Of a stretch of 64,000 bases of DNA, positions 21,558-32,430 are shown in pieces; within the stretch, counting starts at the first letter, position 1, and the number at the start of each line of letters is the position of its first letter. Position numbers and translations under genes: made by a program. Below the pieces are notes generated by a model. That model was not told where the DNA came from. It saw nothing but the letters and a program-made list of their open reading frames with translations, and made no database searches. Source of the stretch: Metallyticus violacea (lineage: Eukaryota; Arthropoda; Insecta; Mantodea; Metallyticidae); NCBI GenBank assembly GCA_030762175.1, contig CM060831.1:4603001-4667000 (forward strand), read 5' to 3'.

Positions 21558-22608
21558 TATGATTTTCAATTAACCGCCATGTCATCGAGCTACTAAATGT
21601 TTCAACAAAATCAACAATCACCATCAGTACACTAACCTGTAACTATACAAACATACGAACAAATACTAATTAATTGGATATTTTTAGTTCTCTTTTTATT
21701 TTTAACTTTGCAAATTATATAATAATTAAAAATAAGTTACATTTTGATATGGTACTATAAAAATAGTATGTAACATACTTGCTGCAAAGCTCATTGCAAT
21801 CCTCCCGCGAAATACAACCCTGCAACTAATCACATTCGGATGCGCAATACGAGCCTTTCAACACTATTACAATACATTATTGTTCCAGTAATTATGTTAC
21901 CCAAATATATTACTTTTTTCTTTTCTTTTCACATTGTTTATTTTTATTTCTATATCTTTACGATTTAATTTCTTTCTTTTCTTCGTTCCTTTCTTTCTTC
22001 TCCCCCGTTCTTCCTTTAGGTCTAAACCTATTTCTGTAAGCACAAGAAGAGGAGAAAACGAAAGTAAGAAATAAGGAAGACAACCCTTACCCGTTACATT
22101 TATTTAGCAATCTTTTTAACTCCTAAAACCAATGTATTAAAATGTTTAATACGTCCTCAATAACCGTCACAATGAAGTAAAATGACATAATGAATAATTG
22201 TTGCATTCAAAAGTACATAAAGCGAAAACGCTGAGAGAGTTCAATGATTGTATAAGACACGAAGTGCAAATTCAATGCTTATAAGTAGCTCACACATTGT
22301 TAAGGTCTTAGCCAAGCATTTTGAGATAGGAGATCAATGGTTAACAAACGGCGTTTTACGGCTATAAATGAAATTAGATTCTGATTAAATAAATATTAAA
22401 GCGGAATAGCGTCAACATTTACCTTCGAATGATCACAAACAATCTTGATTTTTAATTGCTGATCATTTATTTTTCAACATTTATAGATATAAAATATTTA
22501 AAATCTCAAACTAATCTTGGGACAGTGTAACAATGAACAAATGTTAACTGATTAATCGTGATAAGTTAGTTAGTTTAGAAGCAGCTATTTATCTGAATGT
22601 GTGACTTA
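21558..22608. other. AT-rich spacer with pyrimidine tract
   Basis: A TTTC/CTTT-rich tract at about 21910-22015 is followed by a purine-rich one. No gene seen. Confidence 0.4.
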
Positions 22609-22614
22609 TTGAAT

Positions 22615-22660
22615 AAGGTGGCACCTTGGTTACGGGGTTCGTGGGTTCAAGATCATTTCT
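22615..22660 (+). tRNA. tRNA-like SINE-head relic (not a functional tRNA)
   Basis: GGTGGCACCTTGGTTACGGG then GTGGGTTCAAGATC resembles boxes A and B, followed by T-rich sequence as at 26.16 and 45.49 kb. No cloverleaf can be completed. Confidence 0.3.
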
Positions 22661-22675
22661 ATTTTTATTTTATTT

Positions 22676-22676
<1 letters not shown>

Positions 22677-22730
<54 letters not shown>
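22677..22730. repeat. (AAT)n microsatellite
   Basis: About eighteen perfect units. Confidence 0.95.
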
Positions 22731-22731
<1 letters not shown>

Positions 22732-23382
22732 CGAAACTCAAATTATCCGCTTTAACTTGACGCCATTATCATACCGACCGAACGAAGGGGACATCTTTCA
22801 TAACTTTCGTACGTGGTATCATAGATTCATTAATCAGTATCGCACTGGTCCTTTAGAAACTTAATGTCGTATGTGTGTCTTTGTGTGAAGTAGACTTTTT
22901 GCACTGTTTTACTTCATGAGACAGAACAAGTTTCGCTCATTCTCTAGACACTATCTTTTATCTTCTTCCATTATACCTAAGGCCTCTTAGGAGCAAATCA
23001 AAACAAATCATGTGTCTGCCAGCCACTCGTTGACACGTGCGCCGTGCGACAGCTGGGCGATAAGGATCTCTGTCAACAAGCAGTTACTTGATACCTGCTT
23101 CAAGTGTCCATTTGTTTTGCAAACATTGTTGTCTGTAATAATGAAGTGTTAACGTGTATGAGAGAGTCTTACGTCACCCTGACAGCTGCGGACTAGTTAA
23201 GGATATTGCACTCTTTCTAGTGGCTGACTGCTAATAGTGATTTGTGTAAATTCATGCCAAATCACTAATAAAGAATTGATTTAAGAGTAAAATGTAACGA
23301 TTTTATTAATTTGTTGTATACTTCTAACTTGCTTAAGATTAATTTGCTAAATTCCACTAGTAAATAGAAAACTAAAATATGA
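22731..23382. other. Spacer
   Basis: Less AT-rich around 23000-23220, nothing recognised. Confidence 0.4.
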
Positions 23383-23383
23383 G

Positions 23384-23650
23384 GGCTGTTTAATAAAGCA
23401 TAATCATAATATATCTCGCGCTAGAATTTAAATTTACAATTATTCATGATATTAGTTTCATTGTTTTCACTTCCGGCTCCCGTCTGTGAAAGTTGTGCTG
23501 CCTACAGCAAAACGAAGGTAACAACCAATAGAATATTATGCGGCTCTGAAATTCTGCTTTCGTCTAAAAAAAAAAAAAAATATTCATTTGGAGGCCTATG
23601 CAATGTTACAAAAGGCCCATGGAGAGCTTGCTGGAGTGGCAGTATACATG
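23384..23650 (+). mobile_element. Mar-A 5' fragment with left terminus
   Basis: Starts GAGGGCTGTTTAATAAAGCA after TA, then the leader and the first transposase codons (CGGCTCTGAAATTCTGCTTT, equivalent to ALKFCFR). A 15-bp A-run sits where other copies read CGACAAATCTTC. Ends near 23650; family-L-associated sequence follows. Confidence 0.8.
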
Positions 23651-23654
23651 AAAA

Positions 23655-23870
23655 CCGAAATTTAAAGAGTGAGGTTTAAAGCGAAATTTAAAAATCGCGC
23701 TAGCGGTTTTCAGAACAAAACTCGGTATACACTATTTAAAAAAAAATAAGAAAAATAGTTTATGAAAATCAGTGAAATCGAACCAGTAGGAGTATGGGTA
23801 TATTTGAAAACCAAAATTTAAAAAGTGCTAAAGCGTTTAATTTACTATCTGTTGTTTAAAAATAAAAGGA
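23655..23870 (+). repeat. Single unit of the 140-bp tandem repeat
   Basis: GAACAAAACTCGGTATACAC, AAATCAGTGAAATCGAACCA and TAGGAGTATGGGTATAT match units at 25.3, 35.7 and 40.2 kb. Adjoins family L copy 2. Confidence 0.7.
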
Positions 23871-24800
23871 CAAATTAACTCAGCATTAAACTGTATATAT
23901 ATAACGATGCATATGCTTTATATTTGAAAAAAGTATCGTCGTGAAGATAGCAAATGTAAAATATTAATCTCTTGTGAGAATTATGTTTGTATGTAAGAGC
24001 GCTCTGTAATAACCTCCAGAAAACGTTTGCGTTACATGTTTTTACTACAATAACATTTAAATTAAATTTCATAGCCAATGAACATCGATGGAACTTTCGA
24101 TTATATATTGTTGATTGTGTATATTTACTTAGTACATTGTACTTATTTTTAAATAGTAACATTTTTTTGTTTTATTGAAATATATGAACATCATCTTAAA
24201 TACACAATGTAATTGGAAACTTTCTGTTATTTATTTCTCTTTTAGTAAATGTAAAGATAATATCAAAGGCTCAGTTCATAAACATGGTTACATTTAAAAT
24301 ATTTAAAAATATCCACACAGTATTGCTTTGTCTATCAATGGTCATATATTTCATTTAATTAATATATCATTAATTTTTTGCGGTTTAATCTCAATAATAA
24401 TAATAATAATAACAACAACAACAACAACAAAATGTGCTTTCTCTTTTTTAATACTTATAGACTGCAAGCATTCTAATTTTGTTTCCTAATACCACACAGC
24501 AATGCCATAACTTATTTCATTTCATTAATTAATAAGACCATAATGTGGATTTTATATACTTTTTCAAAGTTACTCCACTAGGTGAGGAATTAGCTTAGTT
24601 TAAGCAGCTCCTGCATCAAGGACCATTATTAAATAACTATAGAGCTTGTCACTATAATACGACACAGTAATGGCATAAGTTATTTCATGAATTAATTAGA
24701 CAATAATTCAAATTTTTAATTCTTTTTTGAAGCTATTGTACTTGCTGAAGAATTTGCTTAGTTTATGCAACTCTTGTGTCGTGGACATTTTTTTAAATAT
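23871..24800 (-). repeat. Family L interspersed repeat, copy 2
   Basis: Inverse of the 5.06-5.79 kb copy and longer. Shared: GTATGTAAGAGCGCTCTGTA, CATAAACATGGTTACATTT, AATGCCATAACTTATTTCAT, AGGAATTAGCTTAGTTTAAG. The head segment of about 170 bp is tandemly duplicated (24500-24620 and 24660-24785). Contains (AAT)n/(AAC)n at 24393-24430. Noncoding. Confidence 0.68.
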
Positions 24801-24943
24801 ATTATTCTAGCAAATTCTGAAGGATATTGATGTCGTAACTACGAAGATATTTTTGAAAATTTTCTTCAAATCTCCACCAATCCTACTTATAATGCACCAA
24901 AAATGACAATGAAAAAATTATAATATTTTCATGCATATATTTA

Positions 24944-25216
24944 CCGCCACCGCTGGCAGAGGTCGTTAAGGCGCGGACTCGCGAGTGAGAGGTCTGGGAT
25001 TCGAATGCCGCCAGGACCGTCCTCCCTGACAGGTTTTTTCCAGGTTTTCCTCAGTCCTCAAAAATGGCAAATGCCAGGGAGGTACCCTAAAGTTAGATCT
25101 GGAACGCTTCCTTCCTTAAACAAATCTTTTCCCAATATATTTCATCTCATGCATCATCAGTGTCTACCGTCTGTGGTACCTCAGTAGTAAAAAAATGGGG
25201 TTAAATACTATTAAAA
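24944..25216 (+). mobile_element. SINE-A, full length
   Basis: CCGCCACCGCTGGCAGAGG head, GGGATTCGAATGCC box B, GAGGTACCCTAAAGTTAG middle, CTGTGGTACCTCAGTAGT tail. Flanks ATGCATATATTTA and ATGTATATATGCA are an imperfect duplication. Confidence 0.9.
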
Positions 25217-25229
25217 ATGTATATATGCA

Positions 25230-25690
25230 TTTGTTAATGCTCTAACGGCCGTAAAGTTTTATTTTTCTCAACGAAACTCAGAATGTATGGTTCAATTAAC
25301 AAACGATTCATCGAGTTCAAAAACCTGCAAAATTAGACTATTAGGGTGAAGGCTAAACTAAAGCGAGCTTTTAAAAATCACCCTAGCGGCCGCAAAATTT
25401 GTTTTTCTCAACGAAATTCCGCGTATATCAATGAAATAAAAAAAAGAAAAATAGTCTCTTAAAATCAGCGAAACCAGACTATTTAAAAGTGGAGAATTAT
25501 CTGAAAAGCAAAATTTAAAATTTTGCTCTAACGGTGTCAATATTTGTTTTCTTCACAACGAAACTCGGTATATATTACTTAAATAAACAATAAAAACAGT
25601 TTCTGAAAATGCGGGTATACTGCGAAACGAAATTTTAAAAGGGCTCTAGCGACACCAATTTCTCTGCTCTAGAGCTCTGCAATTCCCTTC
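25230..25690 (+). repeat. Tandem array of the 140-bp repeat, three units
   Basis: Unit landmarks AACGAAACTC at 25270, 25410 and 25557, spacing 140 and 147 bp. Each unit carries GCTCTAACGG/CCCTAGCGGC, TTTTTCTCAACGAAA and AAAATCAGCGAAACCA-type segments. Ends in a diverged family L head (TTCACAAATTCGACTTGCTG). Confidence 0.75.
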
Positions 25691-26564
25691 ACAAATTCGA
25701 CTTGCTGATGAATTCCATTAATTTATGCTACGGACTTAATAAAAATATTACTTTTTTCTTTTTTTCTTTCTTTCTATTTTTAATTTACTGTCTAATACAT
25801 ACGAGTTTATATGATTTATTATTTATTGTGAAATATCTAATCTAATATTTGTATTACATCAAACGACCTAGTGATATATATATACCCATATGCCTATTGA
25901 AGTTTTTAATGTATTTTTGCCGCCGAAATAAATACACTCCAACTAATGCTACTTAATTGTGCAATAAATTACAGTGCATAAAGTAATAAAATTGCTTTGA
26001 TTTTTACGTAGAGTCTTAGTAAAGTTTCAAGTAACATACTGATAACTTTATGCATAAAAATATTATGCTCGTTTTATTTAAACATCTGCTTACATAATAA
26101 TACACACAGCAAACGCCTTAGTCAAGCAGTGGGCTGTAAAGGGATGACCTACACGTTCGAACCACAAATTGTTTACTTTATTTTTGTGTCTTTTTAGCCG
26201 TGTGTGGACTGGCATTATCATTCATCGCAAGAGTTTTTATGCGAGTTGGGCAACATTTTGCGATAGTTACAGTCTTCTGCACTTAGAACTACATTAAACT
26301 TCACTTAGTTTATCAAACAACCACCAAGACTAGTCCTCGAAATTTGATAGTGGTAACCCTGACACAGTATAAACACCCAAGTTCCGCGTCATAGTCCGAT
26401 CGAGAGTCGAACTCTTAAGTGCTGAGATGACGTTGCATTGGACCTCCCAGAGCGCGTTCTGCCGATGCTAACAAGACCCCGAGGGCTTGACCTTTACTAT
26501 GTCAGGTCAGTTACATCTTAATCGCTGCTGGCCGTTGTAACGGTCTCTCGGCCTCCCAACACTT
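25691..26564. other. Spacer with weak tRNA-like patches
   Basis: At 26115-26175 CTTAGTCAAGCAGTGGGC and ACGTTCGAACCAC resemble boxes A and B (plus strand). At 26398-26470 the complement of GAGAGTCGAACTC resembles box B (minus strand). Neither completes a tRNA. Confidence 0.35.
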
Positions 26565-26642
26565 TCTTCTTCTTCTTCTTCTTCTTCTTCTTCTTCTTCT
26601 TCTTCTTCTTCTTCTTCTTCTTCTTCTTCTTCTTCTTCTTTT
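26565..26642. repeat. (TTC)n microsatellite
   Basis: About 26 perfect units. Confidence 0.96.
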
Positions 26643-26920
26643 GTGTGGCCCAGTAGTTTTTTCCTTAAACGCCTTTCGTTGCCACAGAAATTCTTTCTGC
26701 ATTTGCGCTAAGTTCTTTTGTTCATTACAACGATAAAGTTCTTCGGTGTAAACATTTTACAAGTCTTGTATAATTAATTTAATTTGCTATCTGAAGTTAA
26801 AGACAAAACACATTTAGAATTCAATATGAGTATGGTACAGGCATACAGAACAGCAAATTTAAAATACCGTTACGTTATTCTTTGTCGTAGAAAACCATCC
26901 TTTCAAAGTTGACATCATAC
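26643..26920. other. Spacer
   Basis: Nothing recognised. Confidence 0.4.
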
Positions 26921-28340
26921 GTGGGTTGTTCAATAAAGAATGATCCAACTAATTTGTTGAATTAGAATTTATCTTTACAGTATTGTTAGACCTCCAGTAG
27001 CCGATGTCGTAAAGGCGCGGACTGTTGAGCGGGAGATATGGGGTTCGATTCCTGTCAGGACCGTTCTCTCAGACTGAGGTTTTGCTCAGTTCCATAAGTG
27101 GTAAATGCCGGGGAGGTACCCTAAACTAAATCCTGGAACTTTTCCTTTCCTTAAAAAAATCCTTTTCCGGCACCAGTGTTCATCGTGTGATGCCTCAGTT
27201 AAACAGGGCGTTACACACCATTAAAATAAAATTAAAAATAAATAAACAAAAAGATTAGCTTAATACGTATTGTATTATTTTCACTGAAGTCACTTACGGT
27301 CCCACCTGTTAGAAATGTGCAAGTTGAGACATGTTCAGTTCCATTTACAGCAAATGGTCGAACAATATACTGTCTGAAACTCTGCTTTGTCACAACAAAT
27401 CTTCATCTGAGGCTTATGAAAAGTTTGTGCTTCCCTATAGCACAGCTCAAAGATAGTTTAACATATTTGAAGAGGAAACTTCAAAGGAAAGTGAACCTGG
27501 CGCTCCGGTTTGTGCTCTAACGGAAGAAAGCATTAACACCGCTGCCGTCATTGTGAGAGAGGATCGCCTGATTACATTAAGAACATTTTCAGAAATTCTA
27601 AGTGTAACCCACACTTTGGTAAATGAAAAGTTGCACAAAAGACCAAACAGAAGAACGTTTCCGTGCATTTGAAGATGGTGTTACAGGAAAATGCGGAATT
27701 TGTTCCAAAGATAATCGCTGCTGATGAAATTTGGGTACATCATTTCGAACCTGAGGGCAAACAGCAAAGCTCTTCCAGCATCATCATCATGAACACCAAA
27801 AAGGCCAAGGTGTTTGCTTCCATTGATTAAGTTATCGTCATCTCATTCTTCGATATTCAAGAAATGCTTTACCAGCCTGCTCATACAACTGTAACTGCGG
27901 AATACTACAGAGGTGTTCTGATAACTCTGCAAGGCAATTTCACATGCAATAAGCCATATTAGCTGGATGATAATGCACGACCGCACATCGCAAACGTTGT
28001 TCCTGAATATCTCACAAAAATCAAAGTGTTGTATCTTCCTTCACACTCCCTATAGCCCAGATTTAGCTCGGTGTGACTTTTTCCTTTTGCCCAAATTGAA
28101 GAAACATCTTCGTGGGAGGCATTTTCCACCACCAGAAGCAGTGATGAAGGCTGCCGAGGCGATTCTGAAGAACCAGTCAAAAAATTGTTTCCAGCACGTC
28201 TTTGAAGACTGGCGTATTGCACCCAATGGGGACTACTTTGAGAAAGATCGTCAAAATTATGAGGATGAGCAAAGGTATGATAGATATTGCTCACGCAAAA
28301 ATGTGTTTTATTGGTACATATCTCTCGAACCCATTGCCAA
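26921..28340 (+). pseudogene. Mar-A mariner, most complete copy, with SINE-A in its leader
   Basis: Left terminus CGTGGGTTGTTCAATAAAGA after TA at 26920. After the SINE the leader resumes at 27267 and coding-like DNA runs to about 28290. In order: LRLMKSLCFPIA-type start, ESINTAAVIVREDRLITLRT-like block (27523), KIIAADEIWVHHFEPEG (about 27708; first catalytic Asp, Thr of DETW changed to Ile), KKAKVFASID, ISYLDDNARPHIANVVP (27957; second Asp), LHTPYSPDLARCDFFLLPKL (28040; third Asp, 34 residues on), KKHLRGRHFPPPEAVMKAAE and NCFQHVFEDW. The final 129-codon frame, 27967-28356, is the longest intact part. At least three frameshifts separate the blocks. A convincing right terminus was not seen. 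Confidence 0.9.
26991..27266 (+). mobile_element. SINE-A inserted in Mar-A
   Basis: Head CCTCCAGTAGCCGATGTCG, box B GGGGTTCGATTCC, body with GGGGAGGTACCCTAAACT, A/T-rich tail. GTATTGTTA before (26980-26988) and GTATTGTAT after (27267-27275) look like the target duplication. Confidence 0.87.
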
Positions 28341-28930
28341 GGATAATGATTTATAACCCACAGTCATCGAATTATAAAATTGGAAGCAAATCTATGTTAT
28401 ACATATTTTAATGATTTCCCCGTCAAAGGTTAATTAAAAATGAAAATTATTAAGACATACATTTTTTCATAGTTATGTTCCAAGATAAACGAGTTAGAAA
28501 AAATGCATACTAGAACTAGAGTCTTAATATCTGCCTTGCACTCTGATAAAGTTATCATATAGCCAGGCACTTTCAAGTCATAGTAATACAGTTGACTTCT
28601 CGCTCTCCCGCAAATGTAATATAACAAAATACTTTTTTTCAAACCTACCAATATTATAAATATTCGTTATTATAGGTAAAATAGTTAATAAAATATTACA
28701 TTATGACACTGGTTGCAAAATATTACTATAGTAACCCTTACGTCAATAAATGTTTTCACTGTTATAATGCTGTCATGAAGTGAATGTTACCTTATGATAA
28801 TATTAAGGAAACAACTTTTGTGTTACTACCTCTGTCCTAAAATAAATCTTTAGTGCGATATTGGCGGAGATAATGTCGGGGTTACAATGGAAAACTCCGT
28901 TTCCTCATTAACCTTCGTATAATCAATTAT
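28341..28930. other. Spacer
   Basis: AT-rich, nothing recognised. Confidence 0.4.
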
Positions 28931-28933
28931 GAC

Positions 28934-29167
28934 GTGTTGCAGGGTCGGTCAGACATTGTGCAACGTCTCCGCTGCCTTCTCAACGGTGGTAACAAAGCTC
29001 ATCAACTGCGGATATTAATTGATAAAGTTGGACAAATTTCCTTTACCAGACCTCTCTTTGCAAGACAGCATTTAGTTAATAAGGATGCATTTGCTACGCT
29101 GGGACATCAGATAGCAGAGAATCAGTGCAGAAGTTCAATTCAGAGACCATCGGTGCAGTTCAGATAA
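28934..29167 (+). CDS. Unidentified 77-codon frame
   Basis: Not recognised. The frame includes GRSDIVQRLRCLLNGGNKAH, QLRILIDKVGQISFTRPLFA and KDAFATLGHQIAENQ, is free of low-complexity runs, and lies in locally GC-richer DNA. TGTTGCAG just after the ATG could be a 3' splice site, in which case the exon begins at GGTCGGTC. No related sequence elsewhere in the window. Confidence 0.25.
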   Translation: MLQGRSDIVQRLRCLLNGGNKAHQLRILIDKVGQISFTRPLFARQHLVNKDAFATLGHQIAENQCRSSIQRPSVQFR

Positions 29168-29958
29168 TCAGATTCAGTTCGTCTCCTCGGAAGTCGCGGC
29201 AGTTAAATTTATATTCGACGCGGAACACCAGAGGAAGCAAAATATCTTGCAAATAATAAATTGCAATATATATCATGTTGTAACGCGTAATTATTAACAC
29301 AGTTAATATCCTCTCCAGTCCTGTTCAGCACGAACCACAAAACAGCGGAACAAAACCATGAGATATTGTTGTCATGAATGGTGGGCAACAACACCCAAGC
29401 GATCAATAGTCAATTAACGATAGGCCGCTACAAAATATGGCTACAAAATAACTGAATCGCTTTATAACTGGCGGCCAACTCGTCACCACCGACAAAACCA
29501 CTTCACGCCCTCACATGGCCAGGGAACAGCCCCATGAGAACTTGTGGAAATGGTGTAGCAAAGAAAAAAACAAGAAAGACCTGGTTGAAGTCATTCATAG
29601 AGTATGTTCGGTGAGATTTCACTTGACCAAGTAAAAGATTTAATAATTTCAATGCTCAGACAATGTGATGCTCGAAGTATTGATTCAGTGCTTTTACAAT
29701 GAGGACTTATTTTACGTGTAAGAAAAACTCTTTTATTATAATTATTAAACAAGAACTCATTAGGTTTATGCGCTTTAAATTACAATATAGAGGCTATTTC
29801 ATTATACATTTTGACACTTTGTCAGTTTTACTGTTTATATTTACTTTTAACAGATATAAAGATGGATGATTTGCAAAATATTTGTACATTTTTATACTTA
29901 GAAATGTTAGGGTTATACCTAGAAATACAATTATAGTAAAATGTCAAAGTACCGATTT
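29168..29958. other. Spacer
   Basis: Nothing recognised. Confidence 0.4.
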
Positions 29959-30159
29959 CTAGAAGAGTAGAAAGGGAAAATCATTACTATAGATAAAGGC
30001 CCTTAACATTTTACCAAGCATGTTTTCTATATTAAGTGACCGTCTGTATTTCATTGCTTTGGCTGCTATTTCTTCCTTATCTAGAGCGAGCAATGCCGTT
30101 GAGGAAATGCTGGGAACAGCTGCAGTACGCATTGGTAGAATTTTAAATGAAACGAACAT
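29959..30159 (-). CDS. Unidentified exon-like frame with splice-site-like borders
   Basis: Not recognised. The minus-strand frame reads MFVSFKILPMRTAAVPSISS, TALLALDKEEIAAKAMKYRR, SLNIENMLGK. CTGTATTTCAG immediately upstream (plus positions about 30160-30170) is a good 3' splice-site match, and GCTTGGTAAAATG downstream could be a donor, giving an exon of about 140 bp. No adjacent exon was identified. Confidence 0.28.
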   Translation of the reverse strand: MFVSFKILPMRTAAVPSISSTALLALDKEEIAAKAMKYRRSLNIENMLGKMLRAFIYSNDFPFLLF

Positions 30160-30483
30160 GTTCTGAAATACAGGCCAACATTAAAGTTTACTAAGTGACC
30201 ATAATATTCCTACTGTTAATTCAATTAATGTTTCTATTGTATTCATTATGATAAGATGATATTAATGATAATTCAGCTTGCACTAAAGGCTCTTATGTTA
30301 AATATATCTTGCTTAAGATAATAAATATACACAAACGTACTAAATAAATATGTAATGGCATCATAAATATAATAAAGAAGACATTGACTTCAGAATAGTT
30401 CATTAGAAAATCGACTTTAATATTTATTTTGTTTTATTAGTAACATTTTATAATTTTAACATACAAAAATAGCGCTATAAAGA
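30160..30483. other. AT-rich spacer
   Basis: Nothing recognised. Confidence 0.4.
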
Positions 30484-31612
30484 ACAATAATAATTTATTT
30501 TGACAAAATTCCTTTATACTCATCTTCAAATTCTGATCATCTTTCTCAGCGTTGGATACAATGCACCTGTTCAAGCGTTTTTGCCAGCCTTAAAGATATG
30601 CTGGAAGTCAAAATCGTCTTCTCAGTCTTCATCACCGCTTCTGATGATGGAAAATGCCTCCCAAGAAGGTGTTTCTTCAACTTGGGGAAAAGGAAAAAGT
30701 CACAGGGGGCTAAATCTGGACTATAGGGAGGATGAGGTACAAGCTTTACAATGAATTTTGTGAGATATTCAGAAACATTTGCGATGTGTGGCCGTGCATG
30801 CAGCATGCAGCATTGCAGGGTTTTCAGTATTGCCCAGTTACAGTTGGGTGTAGGTACGACATGTGGTAATAAACCTTTCCTTAAATATCGAAAAACGAGA
30901 TGTACATTACTTTCCCAGTAGAAGCAACCACTTTTTAATCGTTAGTTTTATTTTTATTTATTTGTTTTATTTACCGACCTGCTTTAACATCTCTGGTCAT
31001 CAGCATCCCATACAGTTCAGGGCATGAAACGGCCGACAAATTTTGTTCAGAGGCCTCTTCTTTCAAGCCTGAGGTTCTTTTACATGCTGTAAATCCATGG
31101 CTTTACTTACCATCTGAAAGAAGCCATACTTAGCACTTTTATGTCTCAAAAATTCATCTGGTGGTTTTTAACTCGCGACTTTGGATCTAAGAGGCAGAGT
31201 GTGATTACCACTTGATCACCAGGACCGACATTTGTGTCGGTGAAAACACAGAGCTTTGAAAGAAACCTTGCATCTTCCTATATCATCTTGCTCAACTGCA
31301 TGCAAATTTTCAAAATTTTTGAAAGTCGTCTAAATGTTATTCGACAATCCTTTCTCACAATGACAGCAGCGGAGTTAATGTTTTCTTCCTTAAGAACACA
31401 ACTGGAAAGCCGAAATTGATTGTCTTCCCTCTTATAAAACATCTTCGAGCTGCGTTGTGGGTAAAAACAAACTCCCTAAGCTGAACATTTGTTGAGACCA
31501 AAGAGCAGCACATTTTATCTCCATTAAGGATCGGAACTGAACATGTCTCAACTTGCATCCTTCTCACAATTATGGGTGTAAAAATATTATGATCATTCTT
31601 TATTGAATACCA
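30484..31612 (-). pseudogene. Mar-A mariner relic with SINE-B inside
   Basis: Right end, inverted, is CGAGTGGTATTCAATAAAG (31612 downward), the Mar-A left terminus. Minus-strand blocks in order: REFVFTHNAARR-type N-terminal DNA near 31480, then after the SINE the central region, then from 30806 MLHARPHIANVSEYLTKFIV (second catalytic block; the Asp codon lies in the damaged lead), HPPYSPDLAPCDFFLFPKLK (30735; third Asp), KHLLGRHFPSSEAVMKTEK. The first Asp block is lost or unreadable. Internal shortening and stops show it is dead. Confidence 0.87.
30953..31230 (-). mobile_element. SINE-B, full length, inside Mar-A
   Basis: Head at right: complement of GGTGATCAAGTGGTAATCAC (box A), then a box B region degraded to GCGAGTTAAAAACC. 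Body with CATGAAACGGCCGACAAAT and GAGGCCTCTTCTTTCAAGCC (plus strand), 3' end TTATTTGTTTTATTTACCG at left. Confidence 0.88.
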
Positions 31613-32029
31613 CTCGTGCATGAGTAATTGGAAAAGAAGTGTTCCAGGAAATTTCTACGTGGTGATCGGGACTGAGGAAAATAGAGAAGGAAGTCTTGGC
31701 GGCATTCAACCACAGATTGTCCTTTCACAAGTACTAGCAATTTCGTTCGCCCGTAAAATACTTAAGAACTCGAAATTGTATATACCAATAAGGAATCTGG
31801 TCGAATATGTTGATAGACGGTAAATAGGGACGATATTTGCTATAGCTGAACAAATATTTGCAGGTACACCAGCGCTGGGATAACAAGCAGGACAGAACAA
31901 ACAAGACACTCGCTCGAGTTCGTTGTCATAAGTCACCTACATATTTAAGACGCTATGCTGAAAGTCCAGCATTTTGAAACAGAATGTGTGAACGTTCTAG
32001 AACCACTGCGGTGGTCTTGCATCTCGTGA
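31613..32029. other. Spacer
   Basis: Nothing recognised. Confidence 0.4.
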
Positions 32030-32145
32030 GGAGATAGGCACGTTATCGTGCGACCACCCACTTCGCCTCGTGCGGTTCTCTGTCAGTATGGGATTTGAAC
32101 CCGCAGCATTCCTCCGTCTTTGTAATTACACCTGTTGTATGCAAT
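32030..32145 (-). mobile_element. tRNA-like SINE-head relic
   Basis: Minus strand shows GCGGGTTCAAATCCC, a textbook box B (32088-32102), with poor box A upstream (ACAGGTGTAATTACAAAG). The body TGACAGAGAACCGCACGAGG continues. Different from SINE-A and SINE-B. Confidence 0.4.
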
Positions 32146-32349
32146 GATATTAACGTTTTATATATGACTTGAATGTAAACCATTGTACAATATGTGAATG
32201 AACTTGTCGAGTATTTCTTAGTTAAAATCTCCATTTTACTGGGAAATTTACGAGTGTTCAGCACTGAGTATTTTGGAAAAGATGCGCTTGAGGACTAGGT
32301 TATAAATATTTGTCAGGAATGAGAAGTGAGGAATGCCTAGAAAAGCAAG

Positions 32350-32430
32350 TAAGGAATGATGGTGCTGGCGGGCTTCGAACCTTAGACCTTCATAAGTTCA
32401 AGCCTTAATATCTAGGCCATCGATATCGGT
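32350..32430 (-). mobile_element. tRNA-like SINE-head relic
   Basis: Minus strand: GATGGCCTAGATATTAAGGC (box A) and TAAGGTTCGAAGCCCGCC (box B), then CATTCCTTACTTGCTTTTC body. tRNA-Leu/Ser-like head; distinct body. Confidence 0.5.

Noticed and set aside
21910..22100. Polypyrimidine/polypurine tract as regulatory or triplex element
   Set aside because: Irregular low-complexity sequence without mirror symmetry.
23875..24178. Overlapping 95- and 63-codon frames on both strands
   Set aside because: They lie inside the noncoding repeat family L and are AT-rich chance frames.
26511..26702. Minus-strand 63-codon frame with a long poly-Arg run
   Set aside because: It is only the translation of the (TTC)n microsatellite.
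31663..31690. GGGACTGAGGAAAATAG as SINE-A body
   Set aside because: Match too short and without neighbouring SINE sequence.
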